A stretch of DNA of 64,000 bases from Actinomadura kijaniata NBRC 14229 (GTDB taxonomy: Bacteria; Actinomycetota; Actinomycetes; Streptosporangiales; Streptosporangiaceae), in assembly GCF_001552175.1 (NCBI RefSeq), contig NZ_BCQR01000033.1, positions 1-64,000 of the forward strand, written 5' to 3'. Below are positions 15,876 through 26,846 of the stretch, piece by piece; the first letter of the stretch is position 1, and every line of letters starts with the position of its first letter. The notes beneath the pieces are model-generated. The model ran no database searches. It was not told the origin of the DNA and worked only from the letters and a program-made list of their open reading frames with translations. The position numbers and the translations under genes are program-made.

Positions 15876-17092
15876 CACAGGTCCGTCATCGGGTCCAGGC
15901 CGTGTTCCGGGAACACCGCCCGCCGGGTCGCCAGCACCGCCTGGTCCACCGGGTTGGCCGGGTCGAAGCCCGTCTCCCATGTGCGCACCTCCACCTCGGT
16001 CGTTCCATCGGTCATGCGGCGCGGCGCGACCTCGTCGGTGCGCTGCCGGACGAACTCGCGCCACGGGTCGGGGGTGGGCGTCTCGGGAGCGATCGGCAGG
16101 CCCGCGGCCTCGGCGATCAGATGCGTCCAGGCGCGCGGGACGACCTGCACCAGCTCGTAGCCGCCGCCCCCGGTGGCCAGCCAGCGCCCCCCGGCGACCT
16201 CGTGGGCGAGCCCGTGCAGCCGCCGGTAGGCGGTGCGCTGGCCGTCGAGGGTGAGGATCAGGTGGGCGAGCGGGTCGAGCGCGTGCACGTCGGCGCCGTG
16301 CTGGGTGACCAGGACCTGCGGCGCGAACGCGCGCAGCAGCGGCGGCACGACCGCCTCGAACGCGCGCAGCCAGGCGGCGTCGCCGGTGCCGGGCGGGAGG
16401 GCGACGTTCACGGCCGTGCCCTCGGCTCCGCTCCCGCCGGTCTCGCTGGGGAAGCCCGTGCCGGGGAAAAGCGTGCGCGGCGTCTCGTGCAGGCTGACCG
16501 TCATGACGCGGGGGTCGTCGTAGAACAGGGCCTGCACGCCGTCGCCGTGGTGGACGTCCACGTCCACGTACGCGACGCGTTCGGCGCCGTTGTCCAGCAG
16601 CCAGGCGATGGCGAGGGCGGCGTCGTTGTAGACGCAGAAGCCGCTGGCGGCCCCGGCCATCGCGTGGTGCAGGCCGCCCGAGACGTTGACGGCGTGCTCG
16701 GCGCCGCCCTCCCAGACGGCCCGCGCCCCGGCGACCGACGCGCCCGCGATCAGCGCGGAGGCGTCGTGCATGCCGAGGAAGACGGGGTTGTCCGCGGTGC
16801 CGATGCCGCGGCCCGGCTCGGGCAGGCCGGTCGCGCCCGCGTGCCGGACGGCGGCGATGTAGGACTCCTCGTGCACGCGGGCGAGGAGCTTGTCGTCGGC
16901 GGGCTCGAACGCCGTCACGCGCACGTTCGGCCGGTCGAACAGGCCGTACTCGCGCGCCAGCGCGATGGTCAGCTCGACCCGCACGGGGTTCATGGGGTGG
17001 CCGGGACCGAAGTCGTAGCCGGTGAGCCGGTCGTCCCAGAGGACCTGGAGACCGCAGTTCGCCGGGGGCGCGGGCTGCGCGGCACTGCTCAT
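15875..17092 (-). CDS. acuC: Acetoin utilisation protein AcuC (histone-deacetylase-like Zn hydrolase)
   Basis: 405 residues. Class I HDAC-like fold: GHPMNPVRVELTIALAREYGL, catalytic His pair in SGGLHHAMAGAASGFCVYND, zinc ligands in VAYVDVDVHHGDGVQALFYDD and later TQHGADVHALDPLAHL, and GGGGYELVQVVPRAW. AcuC removes acetyl groups from proteins such as acetyl-CoA synthetase. ATG 17092; the next gene follows with a 1-bp overlap. Confidence 0.93.
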   Translation of the reverse strand: MSSAAQPAPPANCGLQVLWDDRLTGYDFGPGHPMNPVRVELTIALAREYGLFDRPNVRVTAFEPADDKLLARVHEESYIAAVRHAGATGLPEPGRGIGTADNPVFLGMHDASALIAGASVAGARAVWEGGAEHAVNVSGGLHHAMAGAASGFCVYNDAALAIAWLLDNGAERVAYVDVDVHHGDGVQALFYDDPRVMTVSLHETPRTLFPGTGFPSETGGSGAEGTAVNVALPPGTGDAAWLRAFEAVVPPLLRAFAPQVLVTQHGADVHALDPLAHLILTLDGQRTAYRRLHGLAHEVAGGRWLATGGGGYELVQVVPRAWTHLIAEAAGLPIAPETPTPDPWREFVRQRTDEVAPRRMTDGTTEVEVRTWETGFDPANPVDQAVLATRRAVFPEHGLDPMTDL

Positions 17093-17295
17093 GGCCTCAC
17101 GGTATCGCCCCCGCCGATCCCCCTGTCCAAGTGGCATAGATCACCGCGTTCCGCTACCCAGCGTGCGCGCCCCCGCACGTTAGCCGTTTTGCTCCCGTTC
17201 CAATCGGACGGCTTCGACACAAAGTTGTGACGTGAACCACCCTCGTCGAGTGGGCATCTCATTAACACAAAGGAAACAGAGCAAATGGGGCTGAG

Positions 17296-18372
17296 ATGGA
17301 CACACGCCCACCCGGTCCGCAGCCGGCGGAGGTGACCCCTCTGCCGCTGCCCGCGCCTCCCACCCCCGAGGCCGACCCCCGGAAACCCCACGAACGTCGC
17401 CCGAGCGCCCGCAGCCTCCTGGTCACCGGCGCGTTGCGGCTGGGCGCACGCCCGTTCATCCATCTGGTCCCCGGCCACGCGCGCACCCTGCGCACCGCCC
17501 GCACCACCGTGGACGCGGCCTCGCTGCTGATGCGCCCCACCTCCCGGGTCCACATCCGGCCACTGGTCGACCCCCGCGTCGAGACGGACCGCGCGGAACG
17601 CCCGGTCGCCGGCGAATGGGTCGTGACCCGCGAGGGCGAGCGGACGGCGAGCGGCGCGATCCTCTACCTGCACGGCGGCGCGTACGTGGTGTGCTCGCCG
17701 CGCACCCACCGTCCGATCACGTCCCGCCTGGCCCTGGACACGGGCCTGCCGGTGCTGGTCCCGCGGTACCGGCTGGCGCCCGAGAACCCGTTCCCGGCCC
17801 CGCTGGAGGACGCGGTGGCGGCCTACCGCTGGCTGCTGGACCGCGGCGTCCCGGCGTCCGGGATCGTGATCGCGGGCGACTCCGCCGGAGGCCACCTGGC
17901 CGCCGCGCTGACCGGCGAGATCCTGCGCACCGGCCTGCCGCGTCCCGCCGGGACGGTGCTGTTCTCCCCCTGGGTGGACCTGACCTGCGAGATGTCCACG
18001 CGCGCCCAGCGCCGCGCCCGCGACCCCTACATCTCCGCCTACGCGGCCCGCCGGGTCGCCCGCCTCGTAGTGGGGCCAGCCGGATTCGACGACCCGCGGC
18101 TGGCCCTGCTCGCCTCCCCCTGGACCGACGCGCCCCCGATCCTCATCCAGGTCGGCGGCGCGGAGGTCCTGCGTCCGGAGGCCGAGGCCCTGGCGGAGGC
18201 GCTGACCAGGGCGGGCAACGACTGCGAACTCCAGGTCTGGAAGGGCCAGATGCACGTCTTCCAGATCCTCAACCGCGTTCTCCCGGAGGCGAGCGCGGCC
18301 ATGCGCGAGACCGCCCGGTTCGTGCGCCGGGTGGTCGCGGCCGGGACCACGGCCACCGAGGCCGTCGCCTGA
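17296..18372 (+). CDS. Alpha/beta hydrolase of the hormone-sensitive-lipase family
   Basis: 358 residues. Seen: the oxyanion motif HGGAYVVCSPRTH, the nucleophile elbow GDSAGGHLAAAL, a catalytic Asp around QVGGAEVLRPEAEALAEAL and His in KGQMHVFQILNRVLPEA. The family hydrolyses esters of short to medium acyl chains. The N-terminal 45 residues are Pro-rich and there is no clear signal peptide. ATG 17296 with GGGGCTGAG upstream; divergent from acuC with about 200 bp between. Confidence 0.9.
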   Translation: MDTRPPGPQPAEVTPLPLPAPPTPEADPRKPHERRPSARSLLVTGALRLGARPFIHLVPGHARTLRTARTTVDAASLLMRPTSRVHIRPLVDPRVETDRAERPVAGEWVVTREGERTASGAILYLHGGAYVVCSPRTHRPITSRLALDTGLPVLVPRYRLAPENPFPAPLEDAVAAYRWLLDRGVPASGIVIAGDSAGGHLAAALTGEILRTGLPRPAGTVLFSPWVDLTCEMSTRAQRRARDPYISAYAARRVARLVVGPAGFDDPRLALLASPWTDAPPILIQVGGAEVLRPEAEALAEALTRAGNDCELQVWKGQMHVFQILNRVLPEASAAMRETARFVRRVVAAGTTATEAVA

Positions 18373-18375
18373 CCG

Positions 18376-18428
18376 GAGGCCCCTCGCGTCCCCGCCCGGC
18401 CCGGAGCCGCGGGGGCGCGAGGGGCCTC
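18376..18428. terminator. Bidirectional terminator between convergent genes
   Basis: A 13-bp perfect inverted repeat GAGGCCCCTCGCG ... CGCGAGGGGCCTC with additional CCCGC/GCGGG pairing inside, 4 bp after the esterase stop and 21 bp from the stop of the convergent PH-domain gene. Confidence 0.75.
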
Positions 18429-18448
18429 GCCACGTGCCCCGGCGGGCC

Positions 18449-18925
18449 TCAGCGGCCCGTACGGGCGGAGGGCCGGGCGTCCTGGTCCGGCTTCGCCTCC
18501 CGGATGGCCTCGATCTTCGCGTCGAGGTCGCGGTCGCCCTCGAAGACGTGGTCGCGCGGGGCGGTGAGCAGGCGTACGCGGCCATCGGTCAGCAGCAGCG
18601 CGACCCGGCGCATGCCCCATCTGCGGGACGCTCGGACGTCCGCCACCCGGCCCCAGGGGATGCTCTCGGCCAGCAGGTAACCGCGCAGTTCGAGACCGGA
18701 CGTGGAGACGACCGTGGCGCGCCGCCGCTCCAGGAAGTACATCGTGACCAGGTACGCCACGAGCAGCGCCTCGAACGCGAGCACGCCCGGGGATCCGTCG
18801 CTCGTCAGGTCGTGAGCTCCCACCCCCGCGACGATCGCGGCCAGGAACAGCCAGCCTCCCGCCTGCCAGAAGCCGGAGACGAAGGTCAGGAGCCGTCGGT
18901 CCGGAGAAACAGCTTGATCGATCAC
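18449..18925 (-). CDS. Membrane protein with bacterial PH-like domain
   Basis: 158 residues. Two transmembrane helices (about 20-36 and 48-67) followed by a PH-like beta segment: ATVVSTSGLELRGYLLAESIPWGRVADVRASRRWGMRRVALLLTDGR. Such proteins are common in actinobacteria with no assigned role. GTG start at 18925. It ends convergently with the esterase. Confidence 0.7.
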   Translation of the reverse strand: MIDQAVSPDRRLLTFVSGFWQAGGWLFLAAIVAGVGAHDLTSDGSPGVLAFEALLVAYLVTMYFLERRRATVVSTSGLELRGYLLAESIPWGRVADVRASRRWGMRRVALLLTDGRVRLLTAPRDHVFEGDRDLDAKIEAIREAKPDQDARPSARTGR

Positions 18926-18970
18926 GATACGTAAAACGTCGGTACGGAGTGCGATAATTCCTGGTAGAGG

Positions 18971-20154
18971 TCACTCGGCGCGGAGCGCCACCACCGGGTC
19001 CAGGCGCCCCGCGCGGCGGGCGGGGGCCACCCCGAAGAAGACACCGACCGCCGCCGAGACCGCGAACGCCAGCGCCGGGGACCACCACGCGATCGTCGCG
19101 GGGACCGGCGAGACGGCCGAGATCGCCAGGGCCGCCCCCACGCCCAGGACGATGCCCGCCGCGCCTCCCAGCGACGTCAGCAGGACCGCCTCCAGCAGGA
19201 ACTGGGACAGGATGTCGCGCTGGCGGGCGCCCAGCGCCTTGCGCAGGCCGATCTCGCGGGTGCGTTCCCGGACGCTGACCAGCATGATGTTCGAGACGCC
19301 CACCCCGCCCACCAGCAGGGAGATCGCCGCGATGGCGGCCAGGACGCCGGTGAGGGCGCCGAGGACCGTGCCGATCGTGCCCAGCAGCTGGGTCTGGGTG
19401 ATCGCCGAGAACTCCTCGCCCCGGTACCTGCGCTGCAGGGCGTCCACCACCGTCTTCCGCAGCGCGGGAACGGCCTCCTGGGTAGGAGCGCGGACGGCCA
19501 GGAAGTCCACGCGGTCCACGCCGAACAGGCGCTGGGCGGCGGTCACCGGGATGTGGACCTCGGCGTCGCGGGTCTGGCCGAACGTCTGCCCGACCTCCTC
19601 GAACACCCCGACGACCCGGAAGCGCGCGCCACCCGCCACGGTGATCTGGCGGCCGACCGGGTCGGCGTCCCCGAACAGGCGGTGCGCGACCTCCGAGCCG
19701 AGCACCACCACGCGGCGGCGCGTCTCCACGTCGGTGCGGCTGAGGTAGCGGCCGCGGCGGAGGGGGCGGTCGAAGACGTTGCGGAGGTTCTCGTTGGCCC
19801 CGACGATGCTGGAGTAGAGCTGCCGGTGGCCCGCCCGGATCGTCTCGCCGGAGTTCAGGGCCACGGCGATGGCGCTCTCGTCGCCGGTGATCCGGCCCAG
19901 ATAGGCCACGTCGTCCAGGCGCAGCCGGCTGATCGACGGGGCCGCGCCCAGCGACAGCTGACCCGGCGCCACGAAGATGATGTTGGAGCCCAGACCCTCG
20001 ATCTCGCGTTGCACCAGGTCACGAGCGCCGGACCCGATCGCCACCAGCACCACCACGGCGGCGACGCCGATCACCACGCCGAGCATCGTCAGCGCGCTGC
20101 GCAGGCGGTTGACGCGCAGCGCATCGACCGCGACACGAAACGACTCCCCCGCCC

Positions 20155-20158
<4 letters not shown>
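18971..20158 (-). CDS. MacB-like ABC transporter permease
   Basis: 395 residues. N-terminal helix (LRSALTMLGVVIGVAAVVVLVAIGSG), a periplasmic MacB_PCD domain (about 45-235) and three C-terminal helices with the FtsX signature (ALTGVLAAIAAISLLVGGVGVSNIMLVSVRERTREIGLRKALGA). It exports a substrate across the membrane by mechanotransmission with the ATPase and the adaptor encoded upstream. GTG start overlaps the ATPase stop (GTGA). Confidence 0.92.
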
Positions 20159-21452
<1,294 letters not shown>

Positions 21453-21456
<4 letters not shown>

Positions 21457-22811
21457 GTGGCGAGTTCCTGGCCCTGCCGCACGGCGTCGGCGCCGCGGAC
21501 GACGATCCGCTCGCCCTCGCGCAGCCCCCGGGTGACCTCCACCGTCGTGTCGCCCTGCGCCCCGAGGCGGACGGTCCGGCGCTGCGCCCGGCCTCCGGCG
21601 ACCACCCAGACGACCGAGTCGCGTCCGCTGTTGACGACGGCGGCGGACGGGACCGTCAGCACGTCCCGCGCCTCGCGCACCCGCAGGTCGACGACGGCGC
21701 TCATCCCGGGTTTGGGCCAGGGCGCGCGGCCGCCGCCGGGGAGGGCGCCGCGTTCGAGGGAGAGGGTGACCTTGTAGGTGACGCCGCCGCCGCTGGCCTG
21801 CTGCGGCGTCGCGCCGACCCCCGTGACGGCGGCGGTGTAGGCGCCGCCGGGGACGGCGTCGAGTTCGACGTCCGCCCGCACGCCGTCGTCGACCTGGAGC
21901 ACGTCGGTCTCGTCCACGTCGGCCGTCAGCGTCAGCTTCGAGATGTCGGTGACGGTGACGACCGCGTCGCCCGCGGAGACGGGCGCGCCGGTGGCGACGG
22001 CGGAGGCGTCCTTGGCCGCGCCGCCGCCGAGGCCGCCGAGCGCGGCCAGGCCGTTGGTCCCGCCCGGCCGGCCGAGCTGCTGGGGCAGGCGGTCCAGCAG
22101 GCCGCCCAGGTCGGGTGCGCCGCCCGCCGGGCCGCCGAGGCTCACCACCCCGTCGAACGGCGCCCGGATCGTCAGGGCGCGGACGGTGCGTTCGGCGGCG
22201 CGGACGGCGGCGCGGGTCTGCACGCGCTGCGCCGCGGTGATGGAGGAGATCGCCGTGCCGACGCTGCCGAGCCCGGCGTTCAGCCTGGCCACGGCGGCGC
22301 GGGCGGCGGCGGAGGCGGTCCGGTACTCGCCCTCGGCCTTGGCGATCCCGGCCAGCGCGTGCGCGCGGTGCCTCGGGTCGGGGATCTTCGCGGCGACGTC
22401 GCGGGCGAAGTCGAACCCGTTCCTGGCCGTCCGGTCGATCCCGCGCTGGAACGCCGTCAGGTCGATCCCGGACGGCGGTGCCCCGCCGGAGGAGGCGCCG
22501 TCGGCGGCACGGGCCTGGGCGAGCTGCTCCCGCGCCGCCGGTGAGTCGATCCTGACGAGGACGTCGCCCTCCTCGACGCGGTCGCCGTCGGCGACGTACA
22601 GCCGCCCGATCGTCCCCTCGGCGGGCGAGCGGACGGTGGCGGTGGCCCGGGCCGCGACCGTCGCGGGGGCCTCGACCACCTCGGTCACGTCCCCCCGCGT
22701 CACCGTCCCGGTCCGGAACCGGTCGGGCTCACGGCCGCCGCTGCACGAGCCGACCGCCCCGGCGGCCAGCGCCGCGGCCATCACCAGGGGGAGCAGGCGC
22801 CCGGTAGCCAC
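21453..22811 (-). CDS. Efflux RND/MacA-type periplasmic adaptor, probable lipoprotein
   Basis: 452 residues. Signal sequence with a lipobox-like AGAVGSC (Cys 23), a biotinyl-lipoyl-like half (VVEAPATVAARATATVRSPAEGTIGRLYVADGDRVEEGDVLVRID), an alpha-helical hairpin, second lipoyl half (IRAPFDGVVSLG), and beta-barrel/membrane-proximal domains (VTVTDISKLTLTADVDETDV, VVDLRVREARDVLTVPSAAVV). It is the adaptor of the three-gene MacAB-like exporter. GTG start at 22811. In a monoderm actinobacterium it would reach into the wall rather than to TolC. Confidence 0.88.
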
Positions 22812-22891
22812 GAGGGCATAGTAAGAACGCGGTTACCGGGCGGACAGTCCTCACGAGCGGCCTCATCAGGCCACCCACGGGAACGCCCTCG

Positions 22892-23311
22892 TCACACCGG
22901 TGACCGCTCCCCCTCGCGTTCCCGCTCCGGGTCCCGCGTGGTGAGGAACCCGACCAGCGCGGCGAGCGCGGCCACGCCCTCCCCCACCGCACTGATCGTC
23001 TTCTCGGCGTACCAGACCGGCTCGTGCATGTTCGGCAGGGGGCCGAGCGCCCCGACGTCGACGAAGTAGTAGAGCACCACCGCTCCCAGCGCGCTCCCCG
23101 CCACCAGGAACGCCACCGCGTACGTCCAGCGGCGCGGCATCCCCAGCACCAGCACGGCCACCGCCGCCGCCAGCGCCGCCTGCACGTAGAACAGCCAGTC
23201 ACCGCGGATCGAGCCGCCTTCGACGAAACGCATCTCCGGCGCGAACACCCAGTGGACGACGGCGTCAGCGACGAGCCCGAGGGCCACGAGCACGCGAAGC
23301 AGAATCCCCAT
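22892..23311 (-). CDS. Four-helix membrane protein of unknown function
   Basis: 139 residues with about four hydrophobic helices (LLRVLVALGLVADAVVHW; LFYVQAALAAAVAVLVLGM; YAVAFLVAGSALGAVVLYYFVDVG; GEGVAALAALVGFL). The conserved-looking VVHWVFAPEM and NMHEPVWYAEKTISAVGEG resemble small actinobacterial membrane proteins without known role. ATG 23311 chosen over a much longer frame because the hydrophobic region starts there. Charged C-terminus. Confidence 0.65.
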   Translation of the reverse strand: MGILLRVLVALGLVADAVVHWVFAPEMRFVEGGSIRGDWLFYVQAALAAAVAVLVLGMPRRWTYAVAFLVAGSALGAVVLYYFVDVGALGPLPNMHEPVWYAEKTISAVGEGVAALAALVGFLTTRDPEREREGERSPV

Positions 23312-23856
23312 ACCCGTTACACGTACCAAACCCGCCCGCGGCTCAAAGCCCCCTCCCCGAACCCAGAAGCCCCCGTTCCACCAGCCCTGACGCACCCGCC
23401 ACCTGGGCACGCGCCCCGAGTCCAACCCCCGTCCTCCGGCACGCATGCCACCCCGGCATACACCACAAAGCCGCCTGCTCACCGTCCGGCACCCTCCCCC
23501 CGCGCTGGCAGGCGCCACCGAGCCTGGCCGCCTTTTCGCTCCGTCCTCGCCGAGGGCGTTTCTGGTGGATCTTCGGGGTGGCGTCCCGCCGTCCTCCCGG
23601 CCCTTGTGAAGGCCGTTCAGGCGTCGTTCGTAGGGGCGGCTCAGGGTTCGGCGGAAACGCGGCCTGGTGCTGACAGCCCTCTGGATCCAGCGGTGGACGG
23701 GGTCGGCCGGAGGACGTCCCGGTGTTTCACGGTGATGTCGGTGGCCTGATTCTTTCGCAGGTTGGCGATGCGGCCACTGGTGTGGGGCCGAGCGGGCGGA
23801 TGACGATCAAGGTGCGTTGTCGTCCAGTGAGCTCGCGTGCGGAGAGGGCACCAGTG
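23312..23856. other. Gap between divergent genes, no gene supported
   Basis: 545 bp. Short frames exist but no domain is recognisable. It should contain the promoters of the small membrane protein and of the oxidoreductase; no strong -35/-10 pair stands out. Confidence 0.4.
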
Positions 23857-24762
23857 ATGCGTGCGGTGCGGATCGACCGGTTCGGCGGTCCCGAGGTGTT
23901 GAACGTGGTGGAGGTCCCCGACGTCGAGGCGGGGCCGGAGGAGGTGCTGGTCCGCGTCGTCGCCTCCGGCGTCAATCCCGTCGATGGCAAGACCCGCGAA
24001 GGCGCCATCGGGGAGGGGACGCCGCCGCTGCCGATGACCCTCGGCTGGGACGTGGCGGGCGTCGTGGTCGATCCCGGGTCCAGTGGCCTCGGTGCCGGCG
24101 AGCGGGTGATCGCCATGTCGCACCAGTTGGGGTCCGGCCGGGGGACCTGGGCCGACCTGGTGGCGCTGCCCGCGGGCGCGGTGGCGGCCGCGCCGACCGC
24201 GCTCGGCCTGGTCGACGCGGCCACCGTGCCGCTGGCGGGGCTGACGGCTTTGCAGACGCTGGACTGGCTCGGGATCACCGGTGGCGAGCGGCTGCTCGTC
24301 ACCGGGGCCGCGGGCGCGGTCGGCGTGCTGGCGTTGCAGATCGCCCGGTCCCGGGGCGCGCGCGTGGACGCGCTGGTGTCCCGGCCGGAGCAGGTGCAGG
24401 TCGTGCGCGGTCACGGTGCCGAACAGGTCGTCATGGAGCCGATCGCGCTGGAGGAGCGCCGCTACGACGCGGTCTTCGACACCTTCGGGGCGTTCGCGAC
24501 CGACGCCGTGGCCGACGGCGGTCGGTACGCCTCGATCGCCACCCAGCGGGGCCCGGTCCCCGACCTGTCCGGGCGAGGCGTGCGGACCACGGTGAACCAG
24601 GTCCGCGAGGACGGGGCCGGGCTCGCCGACCTGGTCGAACTCATCGACCGGGGAGCGCTGCGGCCGCATGTGGAGGCCGTCTTCGGGCTGCACCAGGTGC
24701 GGGCGGCCGCCGAACGGTTCGCCCGCGGCGGCCTGAACGGCAGGATCGTGCTGAGCCTGTGA
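23857..24762 (+). CDS. NADP-dependent quinone-oxidoreductase-like medium-chain dehydrogenase
   Basis: 301 residues. GroES-like start MRAVRIDRFGGPEVLNVVEVP, VVASGVNPVDGKTREG, GWDVAGVVV; Rossmann motif LLVTGAAGAVGVLALQIARSRGA. No zinc-ligand cysteines, so it belongs to the zinc-free quinone-reductase branch. ATG 23857 has GGAGAGGG 8 nt upstream. C-terminal HQVRAAAERFARGGLNGRIVLSL is typical of the family. Confidence 0.9.
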   Translation: MRAVRIDRFGGPEVLNVVEVPDVEAGPEEVLVRVVASGVNPVDGKTREGAIGEGTPPLPMTLGWDVAGVVVDPGSSGLGAGERVIAMSHQLGSGRGTWADLVALPAGAVAAAPTALGLVDAATVPLAGLTALQTLDWLGITGGERLLVTGAAGAVGVLALQIARSRGARVDALVSRPEQVQVVRGHGAEQVVMEPIALEERRYDAVFDTFGAFATDAVADGGRYASIATQRGPVPDLSGRGVRTTVNQVREDGAGLADLVELIDRGALRPHVEAVFGLHQVRAAAERFARGGLNGRIVLSL

Positions 24763-24967
24763 CCGCGATCCGGCCGGGCCCCGGCAGCGGCGGGCACCCG
24801 CGCTGAGCCTCGCGCTCGGCCGCGGGTCAGCCGCCCGCCTGTTCACGGCCCCGGCGAATCCGTCGCTCGCAGGTGTCGGCATGATCGAGCCGGGCCGCCG
24901 CACGGGCGGGTCGTCGCGCGGTGGAGACGAGGGCCGAGGTTCGGGACCGGTGTCGAGTGGGCCCGGG

Positions 24968-25762
24968 TCAGCCGCCCGCCAGTTCGCGGCCTCGGTTGCG
25001 GGCGGCTTCGATGGCCTCCAGGACGGCGGCGCGGACGCCGTGCTTCTCCAGTTCGCGGATGGCGGCGATCGTGGTGCCGCCCGGGGAGGTCACCGCCTCG
25101 CGGAGCAGGACCGGGTGCTCGCCGGAGTCGCGGAGCATCACGGCGGCACCCACGGCCGACTGGATGACCATCTCCAGGGCCGCGGCGCGGGGCATGCCGA
25201 GCAGGATGCCCGCGTCCACCATGGCCTCGACCAGGTAGTAGAAGTACGCGGGGCCGCTGCCGGACAGGGCCGTCGCGGCGTCCTGGAGGGACTCGGGGAT
25301 GCGGAGGACCTTGCCGACCGGGGTGAGGAGCTCCTCGGCGAGCTTCAGGTGCTCCTCACCGGCGTGCGAACCGGCGGAGATGACGCTCATGGCCTCGTCG
25401 ACCAGCACGGGCGTGTTCGACATGACCCGGACCACCGGGACGTTCTCGGGCAGGTGCTCCTCGATGAACGCGCTGGTGATGCCGGCGGCCATCGAGATCA
25501 CGAGGGTCCCGGCGGGGATCCGGGGGCCGATCTCCTCCAGCAGCACGCCCATGTCCTGGGGCTTGACCGCCAGCACCAGGGTGGACGCCCTGCGGGCGGC
25601 CTCGACGTTGGTGACGATCTCGATCCCGTAGCGCTCGCGCAGCAGCGCGGCGCGTTCCTCGCGGCGCGCGGTGGCCATCAGCTCCGAGGGTCGCCGTCCG
25701 GCGCGCAGCACGCCCGACAGCAGGGCCTCGCCCATCTTTCCGGCACCCAGAATCGCGATCAT
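24968..25762 (-). CDS. proC: Pyrroline-5-carboxylate reductase
   Basis: 264 residues. Reduces pyrroline-5-carboxylate to proline. Rossmann start IAILGAGKMGEALLSGVLRAG, LAVKPQDMGVLLEEIG, the family signature ALSGSGPAYFYYLVEAMVDAGILLGMPRAAALEMV and TSPGGTTIAAIRELE. ATG 25762 has GAGGT 8 nt upstream, so it is preferred to the GTG two codons earlier. It is 71 bp downstream of the proline dehydrogenase gene on the same strand, pairing synthesis and breakdown of proline. Confidence 0.96.
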   Translation of the reverse strand: MIAILGAGKMGEALLSGVLRAGRRPSELMATARREERAALLRERYGIEIVTNVEAARRASTLVLAVKPQDMGVLLEEIGPRIPAGTLVISMAAGITSAFIEEHLPENVPVVRVMSNTPVLVDEAMSVISAGSHAGEEHLKLAEELLTPVGKVLRIPESLQDAATALSGSGPAYFYYLVEAMVDAGILLGMPRAAALEMVIQSAVGAAVMLRDSGEHPVLLREAVTSPGGTTIAAIRELEKHGVRAAVLEAIEAARNRGRELAGG

Positions 25763-25833
25763 TTGCACACCTCAGCCAGGGTCAGGAACGCGGACCACCC
25801 TAGCGCCCGGACCCGGGACGGCTCCGGAGCGTC

Positions 25834-26754
25834 TCAGCTCCTGGACGCCACGGAGCGGAGGAAGAACGCCAGATTGGCAGGGCGTTCGGCCAGGCGCCGC
25901 ATGAAATAGCCGTACCACTCCGAGCCGTAGGCGACGTAGACGCGGACCTGGTCGCCCTGCTCGGCCAGGCGGCGCTGCTCCTGCGGGCGGATGCCGTAGA
26001 GCATCTGGTACTCGAACGTGTCCGGGTCGCGGTCGTGCAGGACCGCCAGGGCCCCGGCGATCTCGATCAGCCGGGGGTCGTGGGTGGCGAGCATCGGGTA
26101 GCCCCGGCCCGCCATCAGGACCTTCATGCAGCGGACATAGGACTTGTCGACCTCGTCCTCGTCGCCGAACGCGACCGACTCGGGCGCGGCGTAGGCGCCC
26201 TTGCACAGGCGGACGCGGGACCCCTCGTAGGCCAGGTCGGCGCAGTACTCCTCGGCGCGCCGCAGGTAGGACTGGATGACCGCGCCGACGTCGGGGAAGT
26301 CGCCGCGCAGCTCGTGCAGGATGCGCAGCGTGGACTCGACGGTGGTGTGATCCTCCATGTCGAGGGTGACGGTCGTGCCCGCGGAACGGGCGGCGGTGCA
26401 GACGCGGCGCGCGTTGTCCAGCGCCAGGCGCTCGTCGAGGGCCTGGCCGACGGCGGTGAGCTTCAGCGACACCTCGGCGCGGGAGCCGAGGCCGTGGTCG
26501 GCCAGGCGCTTGAGGAGCTCGGTGTAGTGCTCGACGATCTGCTCGGCCATCCGTTCGCTGCTGGTGTCCTCCCCGAGCACGTCCAGGGTGACCAGCAGGT
26601 TCTCGGCGGTGAGCCGTTCGGTGACGGCGAGGGCGTCGTCGATGGTCTCGCCGGCGATGAAGCGCCGCACCACCTGGCGGGTCCCGGGCGCGGTCTCAAC
26701 GATCTTCCGGACGCCGCCGCTGCGCGAGGCGACCAGGAGGGCCTGACGTAGCAC
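25834..26754 (-). CDS. Proline dehydrogenase
   Basis: 306 residues, a monofunctional enzyme of the short actinobacterial type. Oxidises proline to pyrroline-5-carboxylate with FAD. Seen: the TIM-barrel motifs LTAENLLVTLDVLGEDTSS, EVSLKLTAVGQALDERLAL, VTLDMEDHTTVESTL, VRLCKGAYAAPE, YPMLATHDPRLIEIA, FEYQMLYGIRPQEQRRLAEQGDQVRVYVAYGSEWYGYFMRRLAERPAN. GTG 26754 is preferred to GTG 26763 because GAGGA lies 7 nt upstream of it and the protein then starts MLRQALLVASRS. Confidence 0.95.
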   Translation of the reverse strand: MLRQALLVASRSGGVRKIVETAPGTRQVVRRFIAGETIDDALAVTERLTAENLLVTLDVLGEDTSSERMAEQIVEHYTELLKRLADHGLGSRAEVSLKLTAVGQALDERLALDNARRVCTAARSAGTTVTLDMEDHTTVESTLRILHELRGDFPDVGAVIQSYLRRAEEYCADLAYEGSRVRLCKGAYAAPESVAFGDEDEVDKSYVRCMKVLMAGRGYPMLATHDPRLIEIAGALAVLHDRDPDTFEYQMLYGIRPQEQRRLAEQGDQVRVYVAYGSEWYGYFMRRLAERPANLAFFLRSVASRS

Positions 26755-26846
26755 TGCAACCACTCCTCACCCGGCGGACCACCCTGTCCGACCGTTTCCA
26801 GGTTAATGCCCGGAACGGCGAGTTTGATCTCTCGGGGAGGCGATCG

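Noticed and set aside
17218-17229. CACAAAGTTGTG as a second Rex operator upstream of acuC
   Set aside because: The arms are in the opposite order (CACAA...TTGTG) to a Rex site and too close together.
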